From the NCBI RefSeq assembly GCF_001465595.2, contig NZ_CP013481.2, positions 2,480,001-2,544,000 of the forward strand: a DNA stretch of 64,000 nt, read 5' to 3'. The translations under genes and the position numbers were made by a program. The notes beneath the pieces are model-generated. The model was not told the origin of the DNA. It searched no databases and saw nothing but the letters and a program-made list of their open reading frames with translations. Below are positions 35,034-43,865 of this stretch, one piece after another. The DNA comes from Pandoraea apista. Its GTDB lineage: Bacteria > Pseudomonadota > Gammaproteobacteria > Burkholderiales > Burkholderiaceae. Each line of letters opens with the position of its first letter. The first letter of the stretch is position 1.

Positions 35034-36169
35034 GAAACCGTTCCGGTCCTCAGTTGTTGCGCGCGTTGGGCCGCGAGCTGGTTCTTCAATTGCACGAGGC
35101 TTGGCGTGACGATGGGAACAAAGGCGGCCTCGCGCTGACGTCTTGCCACACCCGACAGGCCACGCAGATAGCCACGCCCGCCGCCGGTCTGAACTTCCAA
35201 TGTGGCGGCGTTGTGAACAACACCCGCCAGCGCAATGCGCAATTCGAACAAGCGCGCAGGTGTCTCGACAAACTCGCCTTGCGCGACACCTGCCTTCAGT
35301 CGGGTGCGGAGTGTAGCAAGCTGCTCTGTCAGCGCCGTGGCCTCATCGGCGACGGCGGCGCGCGCGCCCGGACCACTTTCGTTCGTGCCGGCCAGACTGC
35401 GCCGGGCAAGGCCCACCGACATGCCGCATTGCAGCCCGAGGAATGCCGGGCGTACGCGTACCAGCCATGCCGGTGCGTTGTCGGTAATGCGGTCGTCGTC
35501 CGTCAGCGGCGTGTCTGCCATTTGCAACGCGGCCGTATTGGTACCGCGCAGGCCGATCAGGTCAAGATCGTCGCTGCGCGTAACTCCCGGCGCATCGTGG
35601 GCGATCGCGAAGATCGACGGCGGGCCGCCGGCATCGTGATCGGCCGCCGCTGCGGCGACGAATCCCTGCTTGCGCAGGTTGGTTATCCATGGCAACCCGC
35701 CGGTTACCCGCCACGCCGGCTTGCCGAGCGCACCATGCGTGTCCGGCACGTTCGCCGCGCGAATTTGCAGTGGTTCGATGGCCGAAAGGTACTTCATGGC
35801 GTTCGACAGTCCCGTCGCTCCGGCCAGTTCCCCCGACAGCAGCGCCGGCAGGAGACGCTCGCGCAGCCCACGATTCGGGCTCTGCAACAGGTACTCGATG
35901 AACGTGCGTTGTCCCCACAAAACGAAGGCTGCCGCAAACGAGTGTTCGGCAACGTCGGCGACACTGTCGATCGCCTCGCCAATCGTGCCGCCATCCCCGC
36001 CCAGCTCGGCCGGCACGCCAATGCGCAGCAGGCCCGCTGCCGCCAGTTGCGGTACGACGTCGCCGCAGAGCGTGGCGTCGGTGTCGAGTGTCTCGGCATT
36101 GGCTTCGAGCCAGGCCGCGAGCGCCGGAGCGCTTGCGGCGAGCCCGTGCAGACCGGCGTGCGTGCTCAT
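35030..36169 (-). CDS. Acyl-CoA-dehydrogenase-fold flavoprotein
   Basis: A 379-residue protein of the acyl-CoA dehydrogenase superfamily, with an N-terminal helical domain (GDVVPQLAAAGLLRIGVPAELGGDGG), a middle beta-domain (WRVTGGLPWITNLRKQGF, DLIGLRGTNTAALQMAD) and a C-terminal helical bundle. The classical catalytic Glu of true acyl-CoA dehydrogenases is not evident. In this context, with an ABC importer and an AhpD-like protein, it is more likely a flavin-dependent monooxygenase or dehydrogenase of the SfnB/DszC kind acting on the imported compound; that is inference. It overlaps both neighbours by four bases. Confidence 0.8.
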   Translation of the reverse strand: MSTHAGLHGLAASAPALAAWLEANAETLDTDATLCGDVVPQLAAAGLLRIGVPAELGGDGGTIGEAIDSVADVAEHSFAAAFVLWGQRTFIEYLLQSPNRGLRERLLPALLSGELAGATGLSNAMKYLSAIEPLQIRAANVPDTHGALGKPAWRVTGGLPWITNLRKQGFVAAAAADHDAGGPPSIFAIAHDAPGVTRSDDLDLIGLRGTNTAALQMADTPLTDDDRITDNAPAWLVRVRPAFLGLQCGMSVGLARRSLAGTNESGPGARAAVADEATALTEQLATLRTRLKAGVAQGEFVETPARLFELRIALAGVVHNAATLEVQTGGGRGYLRGLSGVARRQREAAFVPIVTPSLVQLKNQLAAQRAQQLRTGTVS

Positions 36170-36732
36170 GCGGCTTGTTCCTTGGGCTCCCAGCGGTATG
36201 CCGCCAGTTGCGGATTCAGTTCGTTTTGCGAAAGATTATTCGCGAAGTTGCACAGCGTGGCCAGTGATACGCCGAGCACCACCTCGAGGGCTGCGGCATT
36301 GTCGAACCCGGCCGATTTGAATGCGGCGAGTTCGGCGTCCGATACGGCGCCACGCGTAGCGATCACGGCGCGCGTGAATACGGCCACAGCGTCGAGCTTG
36401 GCGTCGGACAGTTGGCGTTGGTCGCGAATCTCATTCACGAGCGCCTCGGGCAGTTGTGCCTTCTTCAGGGCAACGGCGGTATGGCCGGCCACGCAGAAGC
36501 CGCAGCCGTGAATACCCGCCGCCGTGATCTGCACGACTTCCCGCTCGGCGAGCGTCAGACTGGCGCGGCCGTTGATGGCCCCCACGGTCAGGTAGGTCTC
36601 CAACGCGGTCGGGGCGTTGGCAAGCGATGCCACCAGATTTGGCAGAAAACCATTTGCGGCAAGCGATTTCTCCAGAAACGGACGGCTCGCCTCCGGGGCG
36701 GTCTCAAGGGTATGCAATGGCAGTCGGCTCAT
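36166..36732 (-). CDS. AhpD/carboxymuconolactone-decarboxylase-like protein
   Basis: A 188-residue helical protein of the AhpD-like superfamily. The redox motif CGFC in AAGIHGCGFCVAGHTAVALK is intact, with the following His, as in alkylhydroperoxidase AhpD. This suggests a thiol peroxidase or disulfide reductase role for the pathway rather than a decarboxylase. AGGAG lies six bases before the ATG. It is the first gene of the operon and its stop overlaps the next start (ATGA). Confidence 0.85.
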   Translation of the reverse strand: MSRLPLHTLETAPEASRPFLEKSLAANGFLPNLVASLANAPTALETYLTVGAINGRASLTLAEREVVQITAAGIHGCGFCVAGHTAVALKKAQLPEALVNEIRDQRQLSDAKLDAVAVFTRAVIATRGAVSDAELAAFKSAGFDNAAALEVVLGVSLATLCNFANNLSQNELNPQLAAYRWEPKEQAA

Positions 36733-36911
36733 ATCGGGCTCCTCACAGTCGAGCTTCCATTGTGCGTAAGCCCGGTCGAATGCTCAATGCGCGCCCGTCT
36801 GGAAATTCTGCGGATTTGTCTCAGCTTGTCACGGTGTTGTCTCAGTGGGCCCCATGCCGTCACCGTATGCGTACGGCGAAGCGTCCGCAGATCGGAGGTG
36901 ACGGCGCCGGG

Positions 36912-37994
36912 TCAATGCAACGGGTAGGGCGAATACGGTGCGGCCGTTGCGTGGGCCGCGCGTGCCGGGGCGGTGTCCGGTGCCGCATGGTGGGTCGCCT
37001 GGCGCCGCCATGCGCCGGGCTGAATTCCGGTCACGCGTTTGAAGGCTTGCGAAAAGGCCGATTCCGATTGATAGCCCACTTGCTCCGCCGCGTCGGGCAA
37101 CGAGACACCGGCGCGCAACAATGCCGCCGCCGTCTTCATTCGGACCAAAGTGACGAACTGCGCAGGCGGCTGGCCGCCGATCTCGGCGAATTGCTTGCAG
37201 AAGCGTGCTCGTGACATATGGACGAACTCGGCCATCGCATCCGTCGTCCAGCGCTCGCCCGGTGACTCAATGATCGCTGCGGCCAGGCGCCCGAAAGCGT
37301 CGCGCCGCATCAGTCGCCACATGCCCGGTGCAACGTCTTCGGCATGCACGGCTTCACGCAACGCATAGTAGAAGAGAAGATCTGTGAGACGCGCCAGTAG
37401 AGGGGAAGGGGCCTCGCCCGGTCGACGCGCCTCTGCCTGGATCAGCGCAAAGACTTGCGTCATGCCTTCGACGCGACCGCTGGCACGACGCGCCACGATC
37501 GGGTTCGGCAGCATGCCGAGTACCAGGGCGTCGAGATCGGTGCGGAACTCGAAGAACCCGCAGGCCAGAGAGACAGACGAGGAGTCGGTCGCGTGAGCGC
37601 GCGGCTGCGGCGGCAACGGGGCCATCTTGCCGGTGCGCGCCGACATGTCGGATGGAGGTGCAGCGTTTGGCGACAAGCAGTGCGGTACATCGGATAGCAG
37701 GAAAACGGCATCGCCTGCGCTCAGCGCGATCGTTCGCGCCGCCTGCCCACCCTCGGCGCCCAGATGCAAATAACAACCACCGTCCAGCACGACGTGGAAA
37801 CTCGCTCGCTGATGGCCCGCCGTCGACGCCTGATATACGCCGCAATACTCGCCCACATGAAATAGGGTGCTCTTTAATTCGAGCCCGGCCAGCAGCCAAT
37901 CGGCGACCCGATCCGGATGGCCCGGGTGACTTGGATCGCCCGGATTCTCTTGCCGCTTTGCCTCAATTCGCCCGCTTTGCGTCTCGTCCCGCAT
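36912..37994 (-). CDS. AraC-family regulator with cupin sensor
   Basis: A 360-residue regulator. The N-terminal half is a cupin_6-type sensor (GEYCGVYQAS to ACGFFEF, with SFHVVLDGGCYLHLG), and the C-terminus has two helix-turn-helix motifs of the AraC type (WTTDAMAEFVHMSRARFCKQF and SLPDAAEQVGYQSESAFSQAFKRVTG). The final 30 residues are an Ala/Pro/His tail. The start could be 37994 or the upstream ATG at 38033; neither has a convincing ribosome site. It lies 179 bp before the AhpD-like gene on the same strand and probably controls that operon. Members with this cupin often govern oxidoreductase genes. Confidence 0.85.
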   Translation of the reverse strand: MRDETQSGRIEAKRQENPGDPSHPGHPDRVADWLLAGLELKSTLFHVGEYCGVYQASTAGHQRASFHVVLDGGCYLHLGAEGGQAARTIALSAGDAVFLLSDVPHCLSPNAAPPSDMSARTGKMAPLPPQPRAHATDSSSVSLACGFFEFRTDLDALVLGMLPNPIVARRASGRVEGMTQVFALIQAEARRPGEAPSPLLARLTDLLFYYALREAVHAEDVAPGMWRLMRRDAFGRLAAAIIESPGERWTTDAMAEFVHMSRARFCKQFAEIGGQPPAQFVTLVRMKTAAALLRAGVSLPDAAEQVGYQSESAFSQAFKRVTGIQPGAWRRQATHHAAPDTAPARAAHATAAPYSPYPLH

Positions 37995-38033
37995 CCCAGC
38001 CTGCCCGTATGTGCCATGCCCTCGGCAAAGCAA

Positions 38034-38300
38034 CCATCCTCCCCATGCACATGAAAGTGGGCAACTATTTTTTCGTTGGATGCTTATTACGAGGGCTGGT
38101 TTGGGGCCGGGGAGGGGCGATAGCGGGGGGCGTTTTCAACCGAACTCTCGATCAGGCCGGTACCGATGCGCGCACCGGCTTCCCTGAGGCACCTATCGCG
38201 CGGAGAGGGCTTGGTCGCGTTGCGCGACGCCGGCATCGCTTGCGAGCGATGCCCTTCGAGCCCGCGCAACGGGCTTAAGCGCGTTGCTTGTCGGCCACAT
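38034..38300. other. Intergenic region upstream of the AraC regulator
   Basis: No gene is seen. It should contain the promoter of the AraC gene; no strong sigma-70 hexamer pair was identified. The left edge of the tRNA-Leu direct repeat begins at 38301. Confidence 0.4.
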
Positions 38301-38303
38301 ATG

Positions 38304-38339
38304 AAAAAAGCCGATGATCCAGGAGATCATCGGCTTTTT
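38304..38339 (-). terminator. Terminator after tRNA-Leu copy 1
   Basis: A 15-bp stem (38305-38319 with 38325-38339) and 5-nt loop, ending in a T-run on the minus strand. The A/T tails make it symmetrical. Confidence 0.85.
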
Positions 38340-38348
38340 GTATTTTGT

Positions 38349-38433
<85 letters not shown>

Positions 38434-38475
38434 CCCGTCAGCTCGCTTACTGCTTGCTCGCTGCGAAGAAACAAG

Positions 38476-38504
38476 ATTATGCCGAGAGGGGAATGGGCTG
38501 TCAA
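38476..38504 (-). promoter_or_regulatory. Sigma-70 promoter of tRNA-Leu copy 1
   Basis: Consensus TTGACA and CATAAT separated by 17 bp on the minus strand, about 43 bp before the tRNA 5' end. Confidence 0.85.
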
Positions 38505-38584
38505 CAGGTTTGCGCCGGAAATTCAAAAAACTTTAACCATCCGCCCAGTTGCCTCCTCACCGCCCTCTCAAGGCGCTTCACCCG

Positions 38585-39499
38585 CTATGCCGCTCGCCCC
38601 ATATGCTCCGATCGAATCATGTCGATCAGGTGGCGCAGCCCCGGCAGCGTCTGACGCCGGCTCGGGTAATACATCGACAAGGGCGGGCCATCCACGGCCC
38701 AATCCATCAATACCGCCTCCAATGTGCCATTCGACAATTCCGCCGACACATTGCGCTCCAATACGTAACCCAACCCCAAACCACCCACCGCTGCGGCAAT
38801 CACGCCGTCGCTCTCGTTAATGCTCAGCGCGCCTGGCACGTCCAGCTCCACCGCCGTCGACCCATTACCCAATTCCCACTTGTACAGCGTGTTGTCCCCC
38901 AGTCGCATCCGGATGCAATTGTGCGACATCAAATCCTGTGGCACCTTCGGCCGTCCATGCCGTGCAAAGTACGCGGGGGCCCCCACCACGATCCACTTCA
39001 GCGCCGGCGTCAGCGGTGTCGCAATCATGTCGCCCGGCACCGTGTCGCCGTACCGCATCCCGGCATCAAACCCCTCCGCCACAATGTCCAGCATCCGGTC
39101 ATCCACCGTCACATCCAGTTCAATATCCGGATACGACGCCACAAATCGGGGCAAGATCGGGTCGAGCAGCAATCGTGCGGCATCGCGGGGCACGTTCAGA
39201 CGCAATCGTCCCGCAGGCGACGCGCGATAGCGATCCAACGCCCCAATTGCCGATGCAATTTGCTCAAGGCCCTGTTCCAGTTCCTTCGCCAGGGCCGCCC
39301 CCGCTGCTGTCGGCGACACAGAGCGACTCGTGCGGTTCAGTAACTTCACGCCCAGACGCGCTTCAAGATTGCGCATCGCATGACTCAAGGCTGAGGTCGT
39401 CACGCCCAACTCTGTGGCGGCTTCCCGGAAACTCTGCCGACGGCAGATGGTGACAAAAACGTTCAAATCGGCAAGCTCGCCGCGAGTGAAGGCAGGCAT
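38585..39499 (-). CDS. LysR-family regulator in tRNA-Leu-bracketed cassette
   Basis: A 304-residue LysR protein. The N-terminal helix-turn-helix reads FREAATELGVTTSALSHAMRNLEARLGVKLLNRTSRSVSPT; the substrate-binding domain follows, ending PGLRHLIDMIRSEHM. The start at 39499 has GGGA upstream; the frame continues to 39583 with non-domain residues. It is transcribed away from a broken aldo/keto reductase gene, with a T-N11-A dyad between them, so it was probably the regulator of that gene. The C-rich codon use of this segment looks different from its neighbours, by eye. Confidence 0.88.
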   Translation of the reverse strand: MPAFTRGELADLNVFVTICRRQSFREAATELGVTTSALSHAMRNLEARLGVKLLNRTSRSVSPTAAGAALAKELEQGLEQIASAIGALDRYRASPAGRLRLNVPRDAARLLLDPILPRFVASYPDIELDVTVDDRMLDIVAEGFDAGMRYGDTVPGDMIATPLTPALKWIVVGAPAYFARHGRPKVPQDLMSHNCIRMRLGDNTLYKWELGNGSTAVELDVPGALSINESDGVIAAAVGGLGLGYVLERNVSAELSNGTLEAVLMDWAVDGPPLSMYYPSRRQTLPGLRHLIDMIRSEHMGRAA

Positions 39500-39568
39500 G
39501 TAATTCCCAACAAGTATCAAGCAACAAAAACCAAAAACACCCGACAAGCCCAACGTATTAAGTGTCCG

Positions 39569-39583
39569 TTGAACAATTTTCAA
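39569..39583 (+). promoter_or_regulatory. LysR-type T-N11-A operator
   Basis: TTGAACAATTTTCAA, a dyad TTGAA-N5-TTCAA that contains T-N11-A. It lies in an AT-rich gap between the divergent lysR and the reductase pseudogene, the expected place. Confidence 0.6.
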
Positions 39584-39634
39584 TTTTTTATGAGCTAAAT
39601 TTTACCGATTTCCTTTTGATTCTGAAGAGGCGTC

Positions 39635-40365
39635 ATGAGCGACGTGACGGAAACGCTACACATTCTCACTATCGATCAGCCGGTGAGCCGTATCGGGCTC
39701 GGGACCTGAGCCATCGGCGGTGCAATGTGGGGCAGCTCGGACAATGCCCAATCCATCGCTACGATTCGCTGCGCCGTTGAGCGCGGTATCTATTTGATCG
39801 ACACCGCGCCGGTGTATGGGTTTGGTCACTCGGACGCGGTGGTGGGGCGCGCACTGGAAGGGCTGCGCGAGGCCGGTAAGATTCGCACCATCGGGGTGAG
39901 CAACTTTTCACCCGAACAGATGGACACGTTCCGGCGTGCCGCGTCGCTCGCTATGGTGCAGCCGCCGTACAACATCTTCGAGCGCGCCATCGAACGCGAC
40001 GTGCTGCGATACGCCAAACGTGAAAAGCTGGTTGTGCTCGCGTACGGCGCGCTATGTCGTGGGTTGCTCTCGGGACGCATGACCGGGAACGCGACGTTCG
40101 ATGGCGACGATCTGCGCAAGTCCGATCCGAAGTTTCAGCCGCCCCGGTTCGGCCAGTACCGCGCTACCGTGAGCGCGCTAAAGGCGCTTGCGTAAAATCG
40201 TCACGGTCAATCGGTGCTCGCACTCGCCATTCGCGGGGTGCTCGATCGGGGCCGGACGGTGGCGCTTGGGGGGGGGCAGAACAATTGAACAGCGTACACG
40301 ATGCCTTCGGACGGAAACTCTCGTCGCAAGATCTCGCCGATATCGACGCCATTTTGACGAAGTAA
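39635..40365 (+). pseudogene. Aldo/keto reductase, disrupted
   Basis: Remnant of an AKR related to the YajO/general-stress-69 group. The first 24 codons end GLGT followed by TGA (39707-39709) where the family has Trp. After the stop the frame continues AIGGAMWGSSDNAQS to DAVVGRAL, then jumps directly to EGLREAGKIRTIGVSNFS, so about 80-90 residues holding the catalytic Lys and His region are deleted. After QYRATVSALKALA (stop at 40193-40195) the frame shifts; the true C-terminus (EQLNSVHDAFGRKLSSQDLADIDAILTK region) lies in another frame. At least three lesions, so it is non-functional. Confidence 0.88.
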
Positions 40366-40669
40366 GTGACATCACCTGTCGCTCCGGAATTCATGGCGCC
40401 GCCGTTGCGTGATTGGAGCGGGGAAGATGAGAAGCGCTGAGGCGTGGGGCGGGCGTAGCTGGCGATTGGTTTTTCTGCGTTTGCCGTCAATCGACTCGCT
40501 CGCTCATTCGCGCTGTGCTGCATTGAGCCGGTCGATGGAGGTATTGCTGTGTCGCAAGAGGGGAGTCCCGGCAGAGATTCGGACTCCGACCTATCTGCAC
40601 GGGTTTGCCGCCGCTTAGCTTGGTATCGACGGGCATCTGGAAATGCGCCCGGGGTTCCGGGGCAGGGGC
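40366..40669. other. Non-coding stretch before tRNA-Leu copy 2
   Basis: About 300 bases with no credible gene. On the minus strand around 40570-40600 there is a T-arm-like stem-loop (CGGAG-TCCGAAT-CTCTG), possibly a decayed tRNA piece, but the rest of a cloverleaf could not be built. Confidence 0.35.
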
Positions 40670-40672
40670 ATG

Positions 40673-40708
40673 AAAAAAGCCGATGATCCAGGAGATCATC
40701 GGCTTTTT
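40673..40708 (-). terminator. Terminator after tRNA-Leu copy 2
   Basis: Identical in sequence to the terminator after copy 1: 15-bp stem, 5-nt loop, T-run on the minus strand. Confidence 0.85.
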
Positions 40709-40717
40709 GTATTTTGT

Positions 40718-40802
<85 letters not shown>

Positions 40803-40843
40803 CCCGTCAGCTCGCTACTGCTTGCTCGCTGCGAAGAAGTGAG

Positions 40844-40872
40844 ATTATGCGGATATCATGCGGGAGTGTCAA
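40844..40872 (-). promoter_or_regulatory. Sigma-70 promoter of tRNA-Leu copy 2
   Basis: TTGACA-N17-CATAAT on the minus strand. Hexamers are the same as for copy 1 but the 17-bp spacer is quite different, so the homology between the two loci stops at the -10 box. Confidence 0.85.
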
Positions 40873-41081
40873 CACTTGTGCGGAAAAAATTTTCTTTTCC
40901 TTCACACTCTCCCAACCCCGCGCTCAAATTCCGCACAGGTGGAAGTTTTCGCGAGGTTTGCCGTATGATTGTCCCTAACTGTGCGATGCCGCTATCCGCG
41001 CTACGCACACCCCCCACGGACCGTCGGGCGCATGGTGCGCCACTCGGCCGGACTCAACCGGCACAGTAACGCTACCGACCT

Positions 41082-43637
41082 TTGAGCAAATATCCCTATC
41101 CGATTCCGAGCCGCGAAGAAATCCTCGGTGTCCTGCGCACCGCCGATTCCGCGCTGTCCGCCAACGATATCGCCGAAGCCCTGGCCATCAAAAAGCAGGA
41201 ACGCGAAGGCTTCTTCAAACGCCTCGCCGCGATGGAACGCGATGACCAGATTCGGCTCGACCGCCGCGGCTACTATCAACTGACCCACCCCTCGAACTTC
41301 ATCGCCGGCCGTGTTATCGGCCACCGCGACGGCTATGGCTTCGCCGTGCGGGAGGACGATGGCGACGACCTCTTCCTCCCCAACGAGGAAATGAAGAAGG
41401 TCATGCATAACGATCGAGTCCTTTTGCGCATCGCCGGCTATGATCGCCGCGGTCGCCCGGAAGGGCACATCGTCGAAGTGGTCAGCCGTGCCAATACCCA
41501 CGTTATCGGTCGCCTCCTCAATGAGAACGGCGTGATGGTCGTCGCCCCGGAAGACAAGCGCATCGGCCACGACATCCTCATCCCGCCCCGCGCCCAAGGC
41601 AAGGCCAAGGTGGGACAAGTCGTCTCCGTCGAACTCACCGATTACCCCAGTCGCTACAGCCAGCCGATCGGCCGCGTCTCGGAAGTTCTCGGCGATATCG
41701 ACGACCCCGGCATGGAAATCGAAATCGCCGTGCGCAAGTATGGCGTCCCTCACCAGTTTTCCGCCGAAGCTCTCGCCGCCGCTGGCGCACTCCCCGACGA
41801 GGTTCGCGCCCCCGACCTGCGACATCGCATCGATCTGCGCGATGTCCCGCTCGTCACTATCGATGGGGAAGACGCCCGCGACTTCGACGATGCAGTCTAT
41901 TGCGAGCCCGCCAAAATCGGCCGCACCAACGGCTTCCGCCTTATCGTCGCCATTGCCGATGTGTCGCATTACGTCACCCCCGGTGGCCCGCTCGACGCCG
42001 ACGCACTGACACGCAGCACCTCTGTCTACTTCCCGCGACGCGTCATTCCGATGCTCCCGGAAAAGCTCTCGAACGGTCTGTGCTCGCTCAACCCCGACGT
42101 GGATCGCTGTGTACTCGTGTGCGACGCCCTCGTTGCGCCGAACGGCGAGGTGAAGGCATATCAGTTCTATCAGGCCGTCATCCATTCGGCCGCACGCCTG
42201 ACGTACACGGAAGTTGCCGCAGTCCTCGGTAATACCAAGGGGGCCGAAGCGCAGCGACGCGCCGCATTGCTGCCGCACCTGCAAAACCTGTACGACCTTT
42301 ACAAGGTGCTGGCCAAGGCCCGCAAGTCGCGCGGTGCCATCGAGTTCGATTCGACCGAGACCTACATCGTCTGCAACGCGCAAGGCAAGATCGAACAGAT
42401 TCTGCCGCGCACGCGCAACGACGCTCACCGCCTCATCGAAGAATGCATGCTCACGGCCAACGTGTGCGCTGCCGACTTCCTCAAGCGTCACAAACAGGCC
42501 GGTCTGTACCGTATTCACGCCGGCCCGTCGGGCGAGCGCCTCCAGGTGCTGCGCACGTTTCTCAAAACCCTCGGGCTTTCGCTCGGCGGGGGAGACGAAC
42601 CTGCGACGTCCGATTACTCGGAACTGATGACGCAGATCGAGTCGCGTCCCGACGCCCCCATGCTCCAGACCATGCTTCTGCGCTCCATGCAGCAGGCGGT
42701 CTACAGCCCGGACAACATCGGTCACTTCGGTCTCGCCTATCCGGCTTATACGCACTTCACCAGCCCGATTCGCCGCTACCCGGACTTACTCACCCACCGT
42801 GCCATCAGGGCGATCCTTGCCGGCAAGAAGTACGAGCCGGAGATTCCGGCGGGTGTCGAGCTGACGACCGGTCTGTCGCCTCACGCGCGCAAGCTGCAAA
42901 AAGACGACGACGCGGCCAAGGCCAGGAAATCCGCCAGTGCGAAGAAACGCGATGCCATCTGGGACGAACTTGGCCTGCATTGCTCGGCGAACGAGCGCCG
43001 CGCCGACGAAGCCTCGCGCGACGTGGAAGCGTGGCTCAAGTGCTACTTCATGCGCGACAAGCTGGGCGAAGAATATGGCGGCACGGTCAGCGCCGTGACC
43101 TCGTTCGGTATCTTCGTGCAACTCGACGATCTCTTCATCGAGGGCTTGGTGCACGTTACAGAACTGGGCAGCGATTACTTCCAGTTCGACGAAGCGCGTC
43201 ACGAACTGCGCGGCGAACGGACCGGTATTCGGTATCGCCTTACCGACCGCGTTCGTGTGCAGGTGAGCCGTGTAGATCTTGACGCCCGCAAAATCGACTT
43301 CCGCCTCGTGCGCGAGCCGAACGCCCGCACGCTCGCCAAGACCTCAGGTCGTGTGGAGCGCGGTGGTGCGCCGGTGCCGGCACCGGCTGCCGGTACGCCC
43401 GGTCTGGCGGGATCGGCAAGCGCCGGCCCGACCATCCGTCAACTGCCCAAGGGCGGTGCATTGCTCAATGGGGTGCAGCCAGCCCCGATCGGTAAGCGGC
43501 CTGCCAAGCCGAAGCCTGCGAAGGCGAAAGACGCGCGTGCCGAGCGTGGCGCGGCGCCGCCGATCAAGCGCACGGGCGGCGGCGGGAAAGCGCCTGCGAA
43601 GCGTCCGGGCGGTCCGGCGAAAAAGCAGCGCCGTTGA
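41082..43637 (+). CDS. rnr: Ribonuclease R
   Basis: RNase R is a processive 3'-5' exoribonuclease that degrades structured RNA and takes part in rRNA quality control and trans-translation. The 851 residues contain an N-terminal winged-helix (about 8-70), two cold-shock domains (about 75-240), the RNB catalytic domain with the Asp cluster VTIDGEDARDFDDAVY, an S1 domain (YGGTVSAVTSFGIFVQLDD), and a Lys/Pro/Ala-rich basic tail (about 770-851). The start is a TTG at 41082, giving SKYPYPIPSREEIL, the family N-terminus; no clear ribosome site precedes it. rlmB follows 228 bp downstream, as in many proteobacteria. Confidence 0.95.
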   Translation: MSKYPYPIPSREEILGVLRTADSALSANDIAEALAIKKQEREGFFKRLAAMERDDQIRLDRRGYYQLTHPSNFIAGRVIGHRDGYGFAVREDDGDDLFLPNEEMKKVMHNDRVLLRIAGYDRRGRPEGHIVEVVSRANTHVIGRLLNENGVMVVAPEDKRIGHDILIPPRAQGKAKVGQVVSVELTDYPSRYSQPIGRVSEVLGDIDDPGMEIEIAVRKYGVPHQFSAEALAAAGALPDEVRAPDLRHRIDLRDVPLVTIDGEDARDFDDAVYCEPAKIGRTNGFRLIVAIADVSHYVTPGGPLDADALTRSTSVYFPRRVIPMLPEKLSNGLCSLNPDVDRCVLVCDALVAPNGEVKAYQFYQAVIHSAARLTYTEVAAVLGNTKGAEAQRRAALLPHLQNLYDLYKVLAKARKSRGAIEFDSTETYIVCNAQGKIEQILPRTRNDAHRLIEECMLTANVCAADFLKRHKQAGLYRIHAGPSGERLQVLRTFLKTLGLSLGGGDEPATSDYSELMTQIESRPDAPMLQTMLLRSMQQAVYSPDNIGHFGLAYPAYTHFTSPIRRYPDLLTHRAIRAILAGKKYEPEIPAGVELTTGLSPHARKLQKDDDAAKARKSASAKKRDAIWDELGLHCSANERRADEASRDVEAWLKCYFMRDKLGEEYGGTVSAVTSFGIFVQLDDLFIEGLVHVTELGSDYFQFDEARHELRGERTGIRYRLTDRVRVQVSRVDLDARKIDFRLVREPNARTLAKTSGRVERGGAPVPAPAAGTPGLAGSASAGPTIRQLPKGGALLNGVQPAPIGKRPAKPKPAKAKDARAERGAAPPIKRTGGGGKAPAKRPGGPAKKQRR

Positions 43638-43865
43638 TGGGCGCCTCGCGTTGCGGCCGGTATCCTGCGATATCGATACGCGGCGCATGGGCGGCCCAAT
43701 GGGCGGTTTGCAGTAAGATGGGCGCCTTGTGCCGGTAGCGACCGGCATCTGATGCCCGCGATGGATTGCGGCGGCGGTGGCCCATGCGGGCTCCGCCGCC
43801 GTCGTGCTTTGTACGGCGACAGTTGCGAGCGGCCGTACGGGCACACGCTATTTTGAGGATGTGAA

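Noticed and set aside
40560..40620. Possible decayed tRNA on the minus strand
   Set aside because: A T-arm-like stem-loop is visible, but the T-loop has a C in place of an invariant T and no acceptor, D or anticodon arms could be paired.
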